A DNA stretch of 24,711 nucleotides from JAWLGW01 sp964569055 (lineage in GTDB: Bacteria > Planctomycetota > J058), in the NCBI GenBank assembly GCA_964569055.1, contig CAZMSZ010000071.1:1-24711 (forward strand). The letters are read 5' to 3'. Shown here piece after piece: positions 9,722 to 17,681 of the stretch; within the stretch, counting starts at the first letter, position 1; the number at the start of each line of letters is the position of its first letter. Under the pieces are notes generated by a model, which had not been told where the DNA came from, ran no database searches, and saw only the letters and a program-made list of their open reading frames with translations. The translations under genes and the position numbers were made by a program.

Positions 9722-9739
9722 CGCCGGGTTTCCCCGGCG
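9722..9739. promoter_or_regulatory. Perfect inverted repeat between korA and ptsI
   Basis: CGCCGGG (9722-9728), loop TTTC, CCCGGCG (9733-9739): a perfect 7-bp stem with a tetraloop, centred between the divergent genes and directly upstream of the TAGAAT box. Its place suggests an operator for one or both promoters. It has no T-run on either side, so I do not call it a terminator. Confidence 0.35.
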
Positions 9740-9744
9740 GGCGG

Positions 9745-9750
9745 TAGAAT
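9745..9750 (+). promoter_or_regulatory. Possible -10 box (TAGAAT) giving a leaderless ptsI mRNA
   Basis: TAGAAT ends 6 nt before the GTG start of ptsI, so transcription would begin at or next to the start codon. No Shine-Dalgarno sequence precedes the GTG, which is consistent with a leaderless message. No -35 hexamer is visible at 16-18 nt, so confidence is low. Confidence 0.3.
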
Positions 9751-9756
9751 CCCGGC

Positions 9757-11508
9757 GTGAAGATCCGGCGGGGGATCCCGGTCGTCGACGGTGTGGTCAT
9801 CGCCGAGGCGTTCGTGCTCGAGGCCGAGCACTACCGCCTCCCCACCCAGCGCCTGCCCCGCGCCGGCGGGATCGATTCGGAGTGGGTCGAGGCCGAGTGG
9901 CAGCGCTTCCAGCAGGCGATCGCGGCCGCCAAGGAGGAGGTCAACCGGCTCAAGGAGACGATCTCGGGGCAGGTCCCCGCCGACGTGGCGCGGATCCTCG
10001 AGTTCCAGGTCGGCCTGTACGACGACCCCCAGTTCACGCAGGCGGTGCGCGACCAGCTCGAGCGCGGGGTCTCGGTCGAGCACGCCGTCACCCGGCGCGT
10101 GACCTCGTTCCGCAAGGTGTGGGCCGGGATCCCCTTCCTGTCCTCGAAGCTGACCGACCTCGACGACTTCGAGCGCCGGCTGCTGCGGCACCTCCTCGGC
10201 GAGAAGCGCGAGTCGCTCAAGGACCTCACCACGCAGGTCGTGGTGATCGCGCGCGACCTGACCCCGCAGCAGATCGCCGAGCTCCCGGCGGACAAGGTGC
10301 TCGGGTTCGCGACGGACCACGGCGGCAAGACGTCGCACACCGCGATCCTGGCGCAGGGCCTCGACCTGCCCGCCGTGGTCGGCCTGGGCATGATCACGGG
10401 CGACGTCACCGGCGGCGAGCTGGTGATCCTCGACGGCCGCCGCGGGAAGGTGATCGTCGACCCCGACGAGGCCACGCTCAAGCTCTACCGCGAGCGGCAG
10501 AAGGAGTTCGTCAAGTATCAACGAGGGCTGGACGAGCTCGTCACGCTCCCGGCCGAGACGCTCGACGGTCACCGGATCCGGCTGTTCGCGAACATCGGCT
10601 ACCCGGAGGAGATCCGCCAGGCGCTCAAGTTCGGCGCCGAGGGGATCGGGCTCTACCGCACCGAGTTCCTCTACGACGAGGACAACCCCGACCCCGACGA
10701 GGAGGACCACTTCGCGGCCTACTCGCGCGCGCTCGAGGAGCTGGGCGGGCGCCCGCTGGTGATCCGCACCCTCGACCTCGGGGCCGACAAGTTCCGCCCC
10801 GAGGGGATCGAGCACGAGCAGAACCCGTTCCTCGGCTGCCGCTCCATTCGCTACTGCCTGATGGAGCGCGAGGACGTGTTCGTCCGCCAGCTGCGGGCGA
10901 TCCTGCGCGTCTCCACCCGGGGCGACGTGCGGATCATGCTGCCCATGATCTCCTCGCTCGAGGAGCTCGACCTCGCCAAGGACATGATCGAGGACGTCAA
11001 GGCGGAGCTGCGCGCCGCCGGGCAGCCGATCAACGAGGAGATCTCGGTCGGGATCATGATCGAGGTCCCCTCGGCCGCGCTCCTGGCCGACGTCCTGGCG
11101 CAGCACGCCGACTTCTTCAGCATCGGCACCAACGACCTCGTGCAGTACGTGCTGGCGGTCGACCGCACCAACGAGAAGGTGCAGGACCTCTATCAGCCCG
11201 CCCATCCCGCGATGTTCCGGCTGGTGCTCCAGGCGATCAAGGCGGCGCGGCGACACAAGATCCCCGTCAGCATCTGCGGCGAGCTCTCGGGCGACCCGCT
11301 GTTCACCCTCCCGCTGCTCGGGCTCGGCCTGCGCGACCTCTCGATGGCGCCGGCGCTGATCCCTCGGATCAAGCGGTTCATCCGCTCGATCAGCGGGGCC
11401 GAGGCGGGGCGCGCGGTCGACGACGTGCTGAAGATCGACGACGCGCGCCACACCCTCGACTTCCTGGGTCAGCTCGCCAAGCAGATCGACCCCGACTTCT
11501 TCGTGTGA
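9757..11508 (+). CDS. ptsI: Phosphoenolpyruvate-protein phosphotransferase (PTS enzyme I)
   Basis: A 583-residue cytoplasmic enzyme I, which takes phosphate from phosphoenolpyruvate onto a histidine and passes it to HPr. The length matches the family (about 570-585). The phospho-accepting His194 lies in GGKTSHTAI. The N-terminal helical HPr-binding region is at about 35-145. The C-terminal barrel shows the PEP-binding stretches GLYRTEFL, FLGCRSIRYCL and IGTNDL, and Cys507 in ICGE, the conserved acid/base cysteine. All catalytic residues that I can check are present. The GTG start at 9757 is the first codon of the conserved region (MKIRRGIPVVDGVVIAEA aligns with enzyme I N-termini). No HPr, HPr kinase or sugar permease gene is adjacent, so it may serve a regulatory PTS encoded elsewhere. 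Confidence 0.96.
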   Translation: MKIRRGIPVVDGVVIAEAFVLEAEHYRLPTQRLPRAGGIDSEWVEAEWQRFQQAIAAAKEEVNRLKETISGQVPADVARILEFQVGLYDDPQFTQAVRDQLERGVSVEHAVTRRVTSFRKVWAGIPFLSSKLTDLDDFERRLLRHLLGEKRESLKDLTTQVVVIARDLTPQQIAELPADKVLGFATDHGGKTSHTAILAQGLDLPAVVGLGMITGDVTGGELVILDGRRGKVIVDPDEATLKLYRERQKEFVKYQRGLDELVTLPAETLDGHRIRLFANIGYPEEIRQALKFGAEGIGLYRTEFLYDEDNPDPDEEDHFAAYSRALEELGGRPLVIRTLDLGADKFRPEGIEHEQNPFLGCRSIRYCLMEREDVFVRQLRAILRVSTRGDVRIMLPMISSLEELDLAKDMIEDVKAELRAAGQPINEEISVGIMIEVPSAALLADVLAQHADFFSIGTNDLVQYVLAVDRTNEKVQDLYQPAHPAMFRLVLQAIKAARRHKIPVSICGELSGDPLFTLPLLGLGLRDLSMAPALIPRIKRFIRSISGAEAGRAVDDVLKIDDARHTLDFLGQLAKQIDPDFFV

Positions 11509-11665
11509 CTGGGTTTCGATCACGTCGGTGCGCTCCGTAATCTCGTGGGGCCGGCCAGCGGTCCTCAGGAGGTGAGCGTGGGCTCGGGCAAACACCGACG
11601 GGAAGAGCCGCCCGCAGGCGCGCGGGACGTGACGGGCGGGGGCTACGGCACCGACCGAGCACGAC
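11509..11665. other. ptsI-pilM intergenic, promoter-distal part
   Basis: No gene or U-tract terminator was found in the first 157 nt after ptsI. An AGGAGGTGAGCGTG sequence (about 11567-11580) looks like a ribosome site plus start codon, but the reading frame behind it has poor codon usage (see rejected items). Confidence 0.5.
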
Positions 11666-11694
11666 TTGCGTCGCCCGGGCGGCGCGGCTATAGT
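11666..11694 (+). promoter_or_regulatory. Sigma-70-type promoter of the pilM operon
   Basis: TTGCGT (11666-11671), a 17-nt spacer, then TATAGT (11689-11694): 4/6 and 5/6 to the consensus with ideal spacing. The start would be near 11701, inside the CCCCC-GAAT-GGGGG inverted repeat at 11696-11709, which could be a binding site overlapping the start. It implies a leader of about 230 nt before pilM. Confidence 0.6.
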
Positions 11695-11700
11695 TCCCCC

Positions 11701-11932
11701 GAATGGGGGGAGAGGACGAAAGGCGCGCGCTCGCAAGTCCTTCGGGCGATCGACCGGGTGCCGCTCGGTCGGGCAGACGGGGTCGACAGGGGGTTGCGCG
11801 CCGAGCAGCGCCCTGTCAGCCTTCCTCCGAAGGTGGCGAGGGCCACGTGCCTAATCCTGACTCGAGTGGCGGGCGTTGGGACTGAGCGCGGCCGCGCTGC
11901 GGCGCGGCGGCTGAGGACCGGGGAGCGAGACC
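11701..11932 (+). other. Long hairpin-rich leader of the pilM operon
   Basis: Five perfect stems follow one another: CGACCG/CGGTCG (11751-11756 with 11766-11771), GACAGGG/CCCTGTC (11785-11791 with 11811-11817), CCTTC/GAAGG around CTCC (11820-11833), GCCAC/GTGGC (11842-11846 with 11866-11870) and GCCGC-GCT-GCGGC (11891-11903). I looked for the cyclic-di-GMP GEMM signatures, which control pilus genes in some bacteria, and do not see them. High GC makes stems common by chance, so a regulated RNA is only a possibility. Confidence 0.35.
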
Positions 11933-12961
11933 GTGTTCGGTAGGAATAAGCGGGTCCTCGCGCTGGACATCGGGTCCAGTGAGATCAAGGCCTTGGAGGT
12001 CAGCGACACCGGCGCCGGCGTCGAGCTCTCGGGCTTCGCGAGCACGAAGATCGGCAACCAGAACGAGACGATCTACGCGATCAAGGACATCCTCCGCCAC
12101 GCCAGCTTCCGCACCAAGCGGGCGGTGACCTCCGTCTCGGGTCGCTCGGTGATCGTGCGCTACGTCACCATGGCCCAGATGCCCGAGGAGGACCTGCGCC
12201 AGGCGATCCGCTTCGAGGCCGACAAGTACATCCCCTTCGAGGTCGACGAGGTGGTGATGGACACGCAGATCCTCGAGGACAACGTCGGGGACTCGTCGCA
12301 GCCCGAGATGAAGGTCCTCCTGGTGGCGGTCCGCAAGAGCCTGATCGAGGAGCACCTCGCGCTCCTGCAGGAGGCCGGCCTCACGTCGACGGTGATCGAC
12401 GTCGACGCCTTCGCCCTCGGCAACGCGTTCGAGCTGCGGGCCCGCGCGCAGGGCGGGCTGCCTCCCGAGAAGGTGGTGGCCCTGATCGACATCGGCTCGA
12501 ACAAGACCAACATAAACATCATGAAGGGGAGCATCTCCTACTTCACCCGTGAGGTGTACCTCGCGGGCAACGACTTCACCGAGGCGGTCTCCCGCAAGTT
12601 CAACCTCGACACGCAGGAGGCCGAGCGGCTCAAGTGCGAGCCGGCCGATCAGTCGCCGGAGGTGGAGGAGGCGATCCTCCCCACGCTCGACGACCTCGGC
12701 AACGAGATCCAGCTCTCCTTCGACTACTTCGAGAACCAGTTCGACCGCGTGGTGGAGGAGGTCTACATCTCGGGGGGCAGCGCGCAGCTGCCCGGACTGC
12801 AGCGAGCGTTCGAGGGCGCGTTCGAGAAGAGCGTCGTGTTCTGGAACCCCCTGGAGAGCGTGCAGGTCCGGTCCGACCGGATCGATGTCAAGACGCTCAA
12901 CCAGTACTCGGGACAACTCGCGGTGGCAGTTGGCCTCGCGAGCCGAGTGAGGAGGTGGTAG
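11933..12961 (+). CDS. pilM: Type IV pilus assembly ATPase-fold protein PilM
   Basis: A 342-residue actin-fold protein that sits on the cytoplasmic face of the inner membrane and binds the N-terminus of PilN, linking the pilus motor to the envelope-spanning complex. The nucleotide-binding signatures are visible: LALDIGSSEIKALEV (9-23, phosphate 1), LIDIGSNKTN (184-193, phosphate 2) and ISGGSAQLPG near 283-291 (adenosine). MPEEDLRQAIRFEADKYIPF (83-102) is the hallmark block of PilM. The GTG start at 11933 follows GGGGAG with about 8 nt spacing. It is first of five genes (pilM, N, O, PilP-like, secretin) with 1-nt gaps to pilO and the PilP-like gene. The product could equally serve a type II secretion-like machine, where GspL holds this role, but the separate pilM/pilN arrangement is the type IV pilus pattern. 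Confidence 0.96.
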   Translation: MFGRNKRVLALDIGSSEIKALEVSDTGAGVELSGFASTKIGNQNETIYAIKDILRHASFRTKRAVTSVSGRSVIVRYVTMAQMPEEDLRQAIRFEADKYIPFEVDEVVMDTQILEDNVGDSSQPEMKVLLVAVRKSLIEEHLALLQEAGLTSTVIDVDAFALGNAFELRARAQGGLPPEKVVALIDIGSNKTNINIMKGSISYFTREVYLAGNDFTEAVSRKFNLDTQEAERLKCEPADQSPEVEEAILPTLDDLGNEIQLSFDYFENQFDRVVEEVYISGGSAQLPGLQRAFEGAFEKSVVFWNPLESVQVRSDRIDVKTLNQYSGQLAVAVGLASRVRRW

Positions 12962-12962
12962 C

Positions 12963-13598
12963 GTGCTCGCCATGATCGAGGTCAACCTCCTTCCGGTCGA
13001 GTTCAGACCTCGGGAGAAGACCAACCTTCCGCTCATCATGACGATCGCCGCCGGCCTGCTGGTGTGCGGCGTCGTGGTGCTCATCGGCCTCAACCTCAGC
13101 AATGAGCTCGCCGAGCTGAACCAGCGCCACCGTGACCTCACGGAGAAGAAGACGGCGCTCGAGCAAGAGGTCAAGGAGGTGCGCGGCCTCAAGGAGGAGA
13201 TCGCGCGCGCCAAGGCCCGGCAGACGACCATCATCGAGATCAGCCAGTCGAAGATCATGTGGTCGCTGAAGCTTCAGCAGTTCAGCCACCTGATCAACGA
13301 CTTCCCGGGGTTCTGGGTGCAGCGGCTGACCCTCAACAAGAGCGCCAAGGGCTCGTCCCTCGTGATGACCACGTCGGCCACGGGGAGCAGCCTGCGCGAG
13401 GTGGCGCGCTTCCGCGACGCCCTCCTGAACGACCCGAACTTCTTCTATCACTTCTCGGGGCTGGAGAGCGATCAAGTCGTGATCACGCCGCTGCCGGCGG
13501 GCTACAACTACGCCGAGAAGATGGACTTCACCGTCACGCTGCCGCTGGCCGCCGCGACGCCCGCGGTCGACCCCAAGGCCAAGAAGCGGAGGAAGTGA
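12963..13598 (+). CDS. pilN: Type IV pilus inner-membrane protein PilN
   Basis: A 211-residue bitopic inner-membrane protein. It has a short cytoplasmic tail with the PilM-binding NLLP motif (8-11), one transmembrane helix at about 22-43, a periplasmic coiled coil (about 46-90) and a C-terminal ferredoxin-like fold that pairs with PilO. The GTG at 12963 has GGAGG 7 nt upstream, better than the ATG three codons later. It starts 1 nt after the pilM stop and ends 1 nt before pilO. The last 15 residues are Pro/Ala/Lys-rich and end KKRRK, longer than in typical PilN and probably flexible. Confidence 0.92.
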   Translation: MLAMIEVNLLPVEFRPREKTNLPLIMTIAAGLLVCGVVVLIGLNLSNELAELNQRHRDLTEKKTALEQEVKEVRGLKEEIARAKARQTTIIEISQSKIMWSLKLQQFSHLINDFPGFWVQRLTLNKSAKGSSLVMTTSATGSSLREVARFRDALLNDPNFFYHFSGLESDQVVITPLPAGYNYAEKMDFTVTLPLAAATPAVDPKAKKRRK

Positions 13599-13599
13599 C

Positions 13600-14229
13600 A
13601 TGGGCAAGGAGACCAAGTCCGTCGTCATCGCCGGCGTCTTCTCGCTCCTGGCCGTCCTCGGCACGCTCTGGTACGTGAACGAGCAGAGCAAGAAGGTGGA
13701 CGAGCGGACCGCGGCGATCGCCGAGCTCCAGACGCAGATCGACGCCCTCCAGAAGGAGGCCTCCGAGCGTGACGCGCTCCAGGAGGAGCTCGCCAATCTG
13801 CGCGCGAACCTGAGCCAGTACGTCAAGATCCTCCCCTCGCCGGAGGTCGCGACGGAGGAGCGCCTGCTCGAGCTGGTGCACGAGAAGTGCGAGCGCTCGC
13901 AGTTCGAGCTCAAGAGGTACACCCAGAAGGCCGAGCCCAAGCGCAAGGCCCCGCCCAAGAAGGGCAGGGGCAAGAAGTCCGCCAAGGACTCGTCTCCTGG
14001 CGGCTTCAAGGAGATCGGGCTGGTGCTGCAGGCCGAGGGCACCTACGAGCAGTTCCTGCGCTTCTTGAACTCCCTCGAGCGTCACGAGAGCTTCCTGCGG
14101 GTCAACAGCTTCACCTGCCAGGCCGCCGCTCCCACGGGGCGGGCGGACGGGCCGCCCACCGAGCAGGCCCTGCAGCTCGCGATCACGCTGGACGTCTCCA
14201 CGTTCCGTTACGACGCGGGAGGCAAGTGA
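13600..14229 (+). CDS. pilO: Type IV pilus inner-membrane protein PilO
   Basis: A 209-residue partner of PilN with a transmembrane helix at about 8-26, a coiled coil at about 28-75 and a C-terminal periplasmic domain (about 136-209). An unusual feature is a Lys/Pro-rich insertion at 110-132 (PKRKAPPKKGRGKKSAK), which interrupts the periplasmic fold and is absent from the textbook PilO; it could be an exposed loop contacting peptidoglycan or nucleic acid. The ATG at 13600 is preceded by GGAGGAAG. Sequence identity to PilO is low, as is normal in this family; the call rests mainly on size, topology and position after pilN. Confidence 0.88.
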   Translation: MGKETKSVVIAGVFSLLAVLGTLWYVNEQSKKVDERTAAIAELQTQIDALQKEASERDALQEELANLRANLSQYVKILPSPEVATEERLLELVHEKCERSQFELKRYTQKAEPKRKAPPKKGRGKKSAKDSSPGGFKEIGLVLQAEGTYEQFLRFLNSLERHESFLRVNSFTCQAAAPTGRADGPPTEQALQLAITLDVSTFRYDAGGK

Positions 14230-14230
14230 G

Positions 14231-15547
14231 ATGCGTCCCATGCACGTTCGAGCCCTGGCGCTGACCCTCGCCCTCGCCCCTGGTGTCCTCTACGCCCAGG
14301 AGGCGGGTGAGGAGGAGCGGGCGCCCGACCGCGGCGCCCAGGTGGTGCACGTCACCAAGCTCTACGAGGCCTTCAAGAAGTCCGAGTGGGAGGAGGTCGT
14401 CAAGGAGTTCGAGCTCCTCAAGGACGAGTTCGAGGGCACGCTCAACGACAAGCGGCTGGTGTTCCTCAACGCGCAGGCCCTGTACAACCTGGCGGCCCCC
14501 CGGAAGAAGTTCGACCAGGCGGCGCTGGCGCTGCAGCAGCTGCTCGACCTGCAGGAGGACCACGTCGGAGGGCTGTACCTCCTGGCCAAGATCCACGCCC
14601 AGAGCGATAACCTCGCGGACAAGGAGCGGGCGAAGGATCTGCTCCTGCAGTCGGCGCGGGCGGGGCAGTTCGTGCTCCGCGACATCAGCTCGCCCGACGG
14701 GCAGAAGGTCTTCGCCGACCTGCTCAAGGATCCGGGGTTCATCTTGAGGGTCATGAACGCGTCGAACGAGTTCGCCGTGACCGCGACGAACCTCCGCAAC
14801 CCCTTCCAGAGCCCGCTGCGGGCGGTCGACCAGACCGGAGGGGCGATCATCGAGGGCCCGGCGGACCCCGGGCTCGAGGACCGCCTCAAGGAGCTCGAGC
14901 GGCGGGTGGATGACCTGTTCAAGGACATCGAGAAGCTCGCGCTCGCCCGCCAGGTCGAGGAGCTGATCGGCAAGTTCACCGAGCTGCGCTCGATCATGGC
15001 GGAGTACGGGCAGCACGGGTCGGACGTCGTCAAGAAGAAGATGGAGAAGTGGAACCAGCGCCTGGCGGCGTTCGGTGAGGTCCAGCTCTCCATTCAGCTC
15101 CAGATCTACATCAACGAGGGCAACCAGCACCTCCGCGCCATGGCCGACTCGATCAAGCGCGACGAGTACGACGCGGCCCTCGAGCGGTTCGAGCAGATCA
15201 AGGAGCTCAAGGACCAGATGTTCAACGAGGAGCGCGAGGTGTTCCACCGGAACGCCGAGGCCCTCTTCCTCCGGGGCAAGGCGCTGGCCGACCGCGCGAC
15301 CCGCCTCAAGCGGATCGCCGAGTTCGTGCTGGTCGTGAGCGGGATCGTGGTCACGCCGCCCGACAGCGAGGAACGGGACAAGGCCATCATCAACGACACG
15401 ATCTATCAGGAGGGCGAGACCCTCCTGGACACCGAGTCCGACGAGCCGATCGAGGGGCTCCGTGTCGTGGAGATCTTGCCTAATACCGTGCGCTTCCGTT
15501 ACGAAGACACGGAGTTCGTGCGGGAGCTTAGGCTTAGGGCGCCTTAA
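14231..15547 (+). CDS. Periplasmic TPR-like / PilP-like fusion protein
   Basis: A 438-residue exported protein in the position of pilP. Residues 1-22 are a signal peptide (cleavage after LYA). There is no lipobox Cys, unlike lipoprotein PilP. Residues 35-175 are helical repeats of TPR type. NPFQSPLR (190-197) resembles the motif before PilP/GspC homology regions. A coiled coil follows at about 208-260, then another helical-repeat stretch (275-350). The last 60 residues (DKAIINDTIYQEGETL ... GLRVVEILPNTVRFRYE) have the strand pattern of the PilP/GspC HR domain that docks on the secretin N0 domain. It sits 1 nt after pilO and 116 nt before the secretin gene. I infer a bridge between PilNO and the secretin with an extra helical module; ordinary PilP is only about 175 residues. 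Confidence 0.7.
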   Translation: MRPMHVRALALTLALAPGVLYAQEAGEEERAPDRGAQVVHVTKLYEAFKKSEWEEVVKEFELLKDEFEGTLNDKRLVFLNAQALYNLAAPRKKFDQAALALQQLLDLQEDHVGGLYLLAKIHAQSDNLADKERAKDLLLQSARAGQFVLRDISSPDGQKVFADLLKDPGFILRVMNASNEFAVTATNLRNPFQSPLRAVDQTGGAIIEGPADPGLEDRLKELERRVDDLFKDIEKLALARQVEELIGKFTELRSIMAEYGQHGSDVVKKKMEKWNQRLAAFGEVQLSIQLQIYINEGNQHLRAMADSIKRDEYDAALERFEQIKELKDQMFNEEREVFHRNAEALFLRGKALADRATRLKRIAEFVLVVSGIVVTPPDSEERDKAIINDTIYQEGETLLDTESDEPIEGLRVVEILPNTVRFRYEDTEFVRELRLRAP

Positions 15548-15663
15548 CAGGTTCACGTGGGGGAACCGGGGGGCGCGTGCTCCCCGAGCGGGGGGGTCTC
15601 GTGGTGGGACCCTTCCGGGTGCTGGGCAGGGGGCTCGGCACAGGCGGGAAAAAAGGGGGAAGG
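15548..15663 (+). promoter_or_regulatory. Leader between the PilP-like gene and the secretin gene
   Basis: A 116-nt spacer in an operon otherwise spaced by 1 nt. It holds GGTTC-ACGTGGGG-GAACC (15550-15567) and ACCC-TTCC-GGGT (15609-15620). A purine-rich AAAAAAGGGGGAAGG precedes the ATG at 15664. It could be a processing or attenuation site setting secretin output, or an internal promoter region. No -35/-10 pair was recognised. Confidence 0.3.
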
Positions 15664-17559
15664 ATGAAGACGCGGCTCATCGCGTTCGCGGCCGCCCTGG
15701 CGGCGGCCTCGGCGCCGCTGGCGCCGGCGCGCGCCCAGGACGGGGCACCGCCGATCGACCCGTACACCATCGGCCAGGAGCGCGTGCAGCAGAGCATGCG
15801 CATCAACGTCGACGTCGAGGACGTGGACCTAGCCGACGTCATGGAGCAGATCGGGCGCCAGGTCGGCAAGAACATCCTGGTCGATCCAACCGTCCACGAG
15901 ACGGTTCGGGTCTCGCTCCGGGACATCGGCTGGCGGGAAGCGGTCGACGTGATCGCCAAGATGACCCGCTGCGAGGTCGAGGAGGGCGAGGGCGGGATCC
16001 TGCTGCTGACGCAGCCGCCGAAGGTGACGATCCAGTTCACCGAGGCGAACATCCGCACGGTCCTGCAGCTCCTCGCCGCGTACAGCGGGAAGAACATCAT
16101 CATCTCGCAGGACGTCGAGGCCAACGTCACGCTGGACCTCAAGGACGTCCACTGGAACAAGGCGCTGCACGCGATCGTCAAGACCGCTGGTGACTACGAG
16201 GTGGTGGAGGACGGCGAGGATCTGATCCGCGTCGTCGACCGCTCCTCGATCCAGCAGCAGCTCTCGACGGTCGTGATGCGCCTCAAGTACGTGCGCCCGC
16301 CGGCGATCTACCGCGCGGTCCCGCCGGCGAGCTCGCCCGGCGGCACGCAGGGGGGCGCGGCGAACGCCTCGACCGTGTTCGTGGGCCGCCTCACCAACAC
16401 GGCGGCCGGCACGGTCGGCGAGACGTTCACCCTGTTCCGCTCGCTCCAGCTCGTGATCCAGGCCTCGGGCATCCCGGGCTCGGCCCTCGAGTACGACGAG
16501 CAGACGAACTCGTTCATCGTGACCGCGACGCAGCCGCTCCTGAACCAGCTCGGCGCGATCATCGACAAGGTCGACCGCGAGCCGGCGCAGGTCTTCGCGG
16601 AGGTGAAGTTCGTCGCGACCCGCGACAACAACAACCAGAACCGCGGGATCGAGTTCAACGAGGGCAACGCCGAGCGCGGCCTGCGCTGGTCGAACGGCGA
16701 CCACGGCCCGTTCCCCGACAACCGGCAGCTGCAGGTCCTGATCCCGCCGACGTCGCCGGGCGCCGCGCCCACGATCTCGCCCGAGATCGTGAACGTCGGC
16801 GAGTTCCCGTTCCGCATCGGCAACGGCATCGACGCGTTCAGCGACGCCTTCAACCTGCCGGCGATCCTCGACCTCGAGGCGTTCGACGTGGCGATCAACC
16901 TGATCGACCGCGACGACCGCAGCCGCGTGATCCAGTCGCCATCGCTGTTCATGCTGGACAACCAGGACGCGGTGATCTTCGTCGGCGACCAGGTGCCCTA
17001 CGCCACGCTGCGCTCACAGCCGGACGCCAACGGGAACGTGGTCCAGACCCTCGAGGAGGGCGACCGCTCGCCGGTCGCGATCGGCTTCTCGCTGTTCATC
17101 CAGCCGCACGTGGTGCCCAACTCGGACCGGATCGCGCTGACCGTGATCCCGCGCGTGAACGACCTCGTGGGCACGACCTCGAGCATCCCGGGCTTCGAGC
17201 GTTTCGCGTTCGGCGGCAACCTCGAGCTCAACCTGCCTCGCACGCGTGAGCAGGCGCTGGTGACGCACATCATGCTCGACGACACCAGCACGGCGGTCCT
17301 CGGCGGCCTCCTCACCGAGATCGACACCGAGATCATCAAGCGGGTGCCGATCCTCTCGAGCATCCCGATCATCGGGAACCTGTTCACCAACACGCGTGAG
17401 ACCAAGCGGGTGGAGAACCTGACGATCTTCGTGACGCCGACGATCATCCGTCAGCGGCGCACGCAGGAGTCGATCTTCATCCGCGCCACCCGCCGCCTCG
17501 AGGAGACCGACTACTTCTACAAGAAGTACGAGCGGCCGCCGGCCCAGAAGGACGACTAG
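15664..17559 (+). CDS. pilQ: Secretin, PilQ/GspD type
   Basis: A 631-residue outer-membrane channel subunit. It has a signal peptide (1-24, cleaved after ARA), an N0/STN-like domain (about 45-115), a second, similar alpha-beta domain (about 117-190), an N1-like region with a Gly/Ala-rich loop (about 205-320), and the C-terminal secretin barrel (about 325-610). Hallmarks are VIQSPSLFMLDNQDAVIFVGDQVPY and the terminal VPILSSIPIIGNLF. About 20 residues after the barrel end in KKYERPP. No AMIN domain is present, so peptidoglycan anchoring differs from proteobacterial PilQ. I start at the ATG at 15664, which has a GGGGGAAGG site and gives a proper signal peptide; the upstream in-frame codons do not. 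A strong terminator follows. PilQ is favoured over GspD because pilMNO precede it. Confidence 0.95.
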   Translation: MKTRLIAFAAALAAASAPLAPARAQDGAPPIDPYTIGQERVQQSMRINVDVEDVDLADVMEQIGRQVGKNILVDPTVHETVRVSLRDIGWREAVDVIAKMTRCEVEEGEGGILLLTQPPKVTIQFTEANIRTVLQLLAAYSGKNIIISQDVEANVTLDLKDVHWNKALHAIVKTAGDYEVVEDGEDLIRVVDRSSIQQQLSTVVMRLKYVRPPAIYRAVPPASSPGGTQGGAANASTVFVGRLTNTAAGTVGETFTLFRSLQLVIQASGIPGSALEYDEQTNSFIVTATQPLLNQLGAIIDKVDREPAQVFAEVKFVATRDNNNQNRGIEFNEGNAERGLRWSNGDHGPFPDNRQLQVLIPPTSPGAAPTISPEIVNVGEFPFRIGNGIDAFSDAFNLPAILDLEAFDVAINLIDRDDRSRVIQSPSLFMLDNQDAVIFVGDQVPYATLRSQPDANGNVVQTLEEGDRSPVAIGFSLFIQPHVVPNSDRIALTVIPRVNDLVGTTSSIPGFERFAFGGNLELNLPRTREQALVTHIMLDDTSTAVLGGLLTEIDTEIIKRVPILSSIPIIGNLFTNTRETKRVENLTIFVTPTIIRQRRTQESIFIRATRRLEETDYFYKKYERPPAQKDD

Positions 17560-17593
17560 TCCGCTCCCGCTCGCTCCCCCCACGCGAGCGCAT

Positions 17594-17640
17594 CCGAGCC
17601 CCGCGCCGGTCTCCCGGCCGGGGCTCGGTTGTTTGGTTTC
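17594..17640 (+). terminator. Rho-independent terminator after the pilM-Q operon
   Basis: CCGAGCCCCG (17594-17603) pairs perfectly with CGGGGCTCGG (17619-17628). An inner GCCGG/CCGGC stem closes the hairpin, and a T-rich tail TTGTTTGGTTT follows. It is the clearest intrinsic terminator in the window. Confidence 0.85.
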
Positions 17641-17681
17641 GGGGGGCCGGGGCGCCGGGGCCCCGGCTCCGTCCCTCGAGG

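Noticed and set aside
11701..11932. Cyclic-di-GMP/cGAMP GEMM riboswitch upstream of pilM
   Set aside because: The conserved AGGGCAAACC and GACGCAAAGCC-type segments are not present.
11578..11943. Reading frame of ~121 codons with a perfect AGGAGGTGA site and GTG start between ptsI and pilM
   Set aside because: The frame is Arg/Gly-rich, its third positions lack the strong G/C bias of real genes here, it spans the promoter and hairpins, and it overlaps the pilM start in another frame. The ribosome-like site is probably chance.
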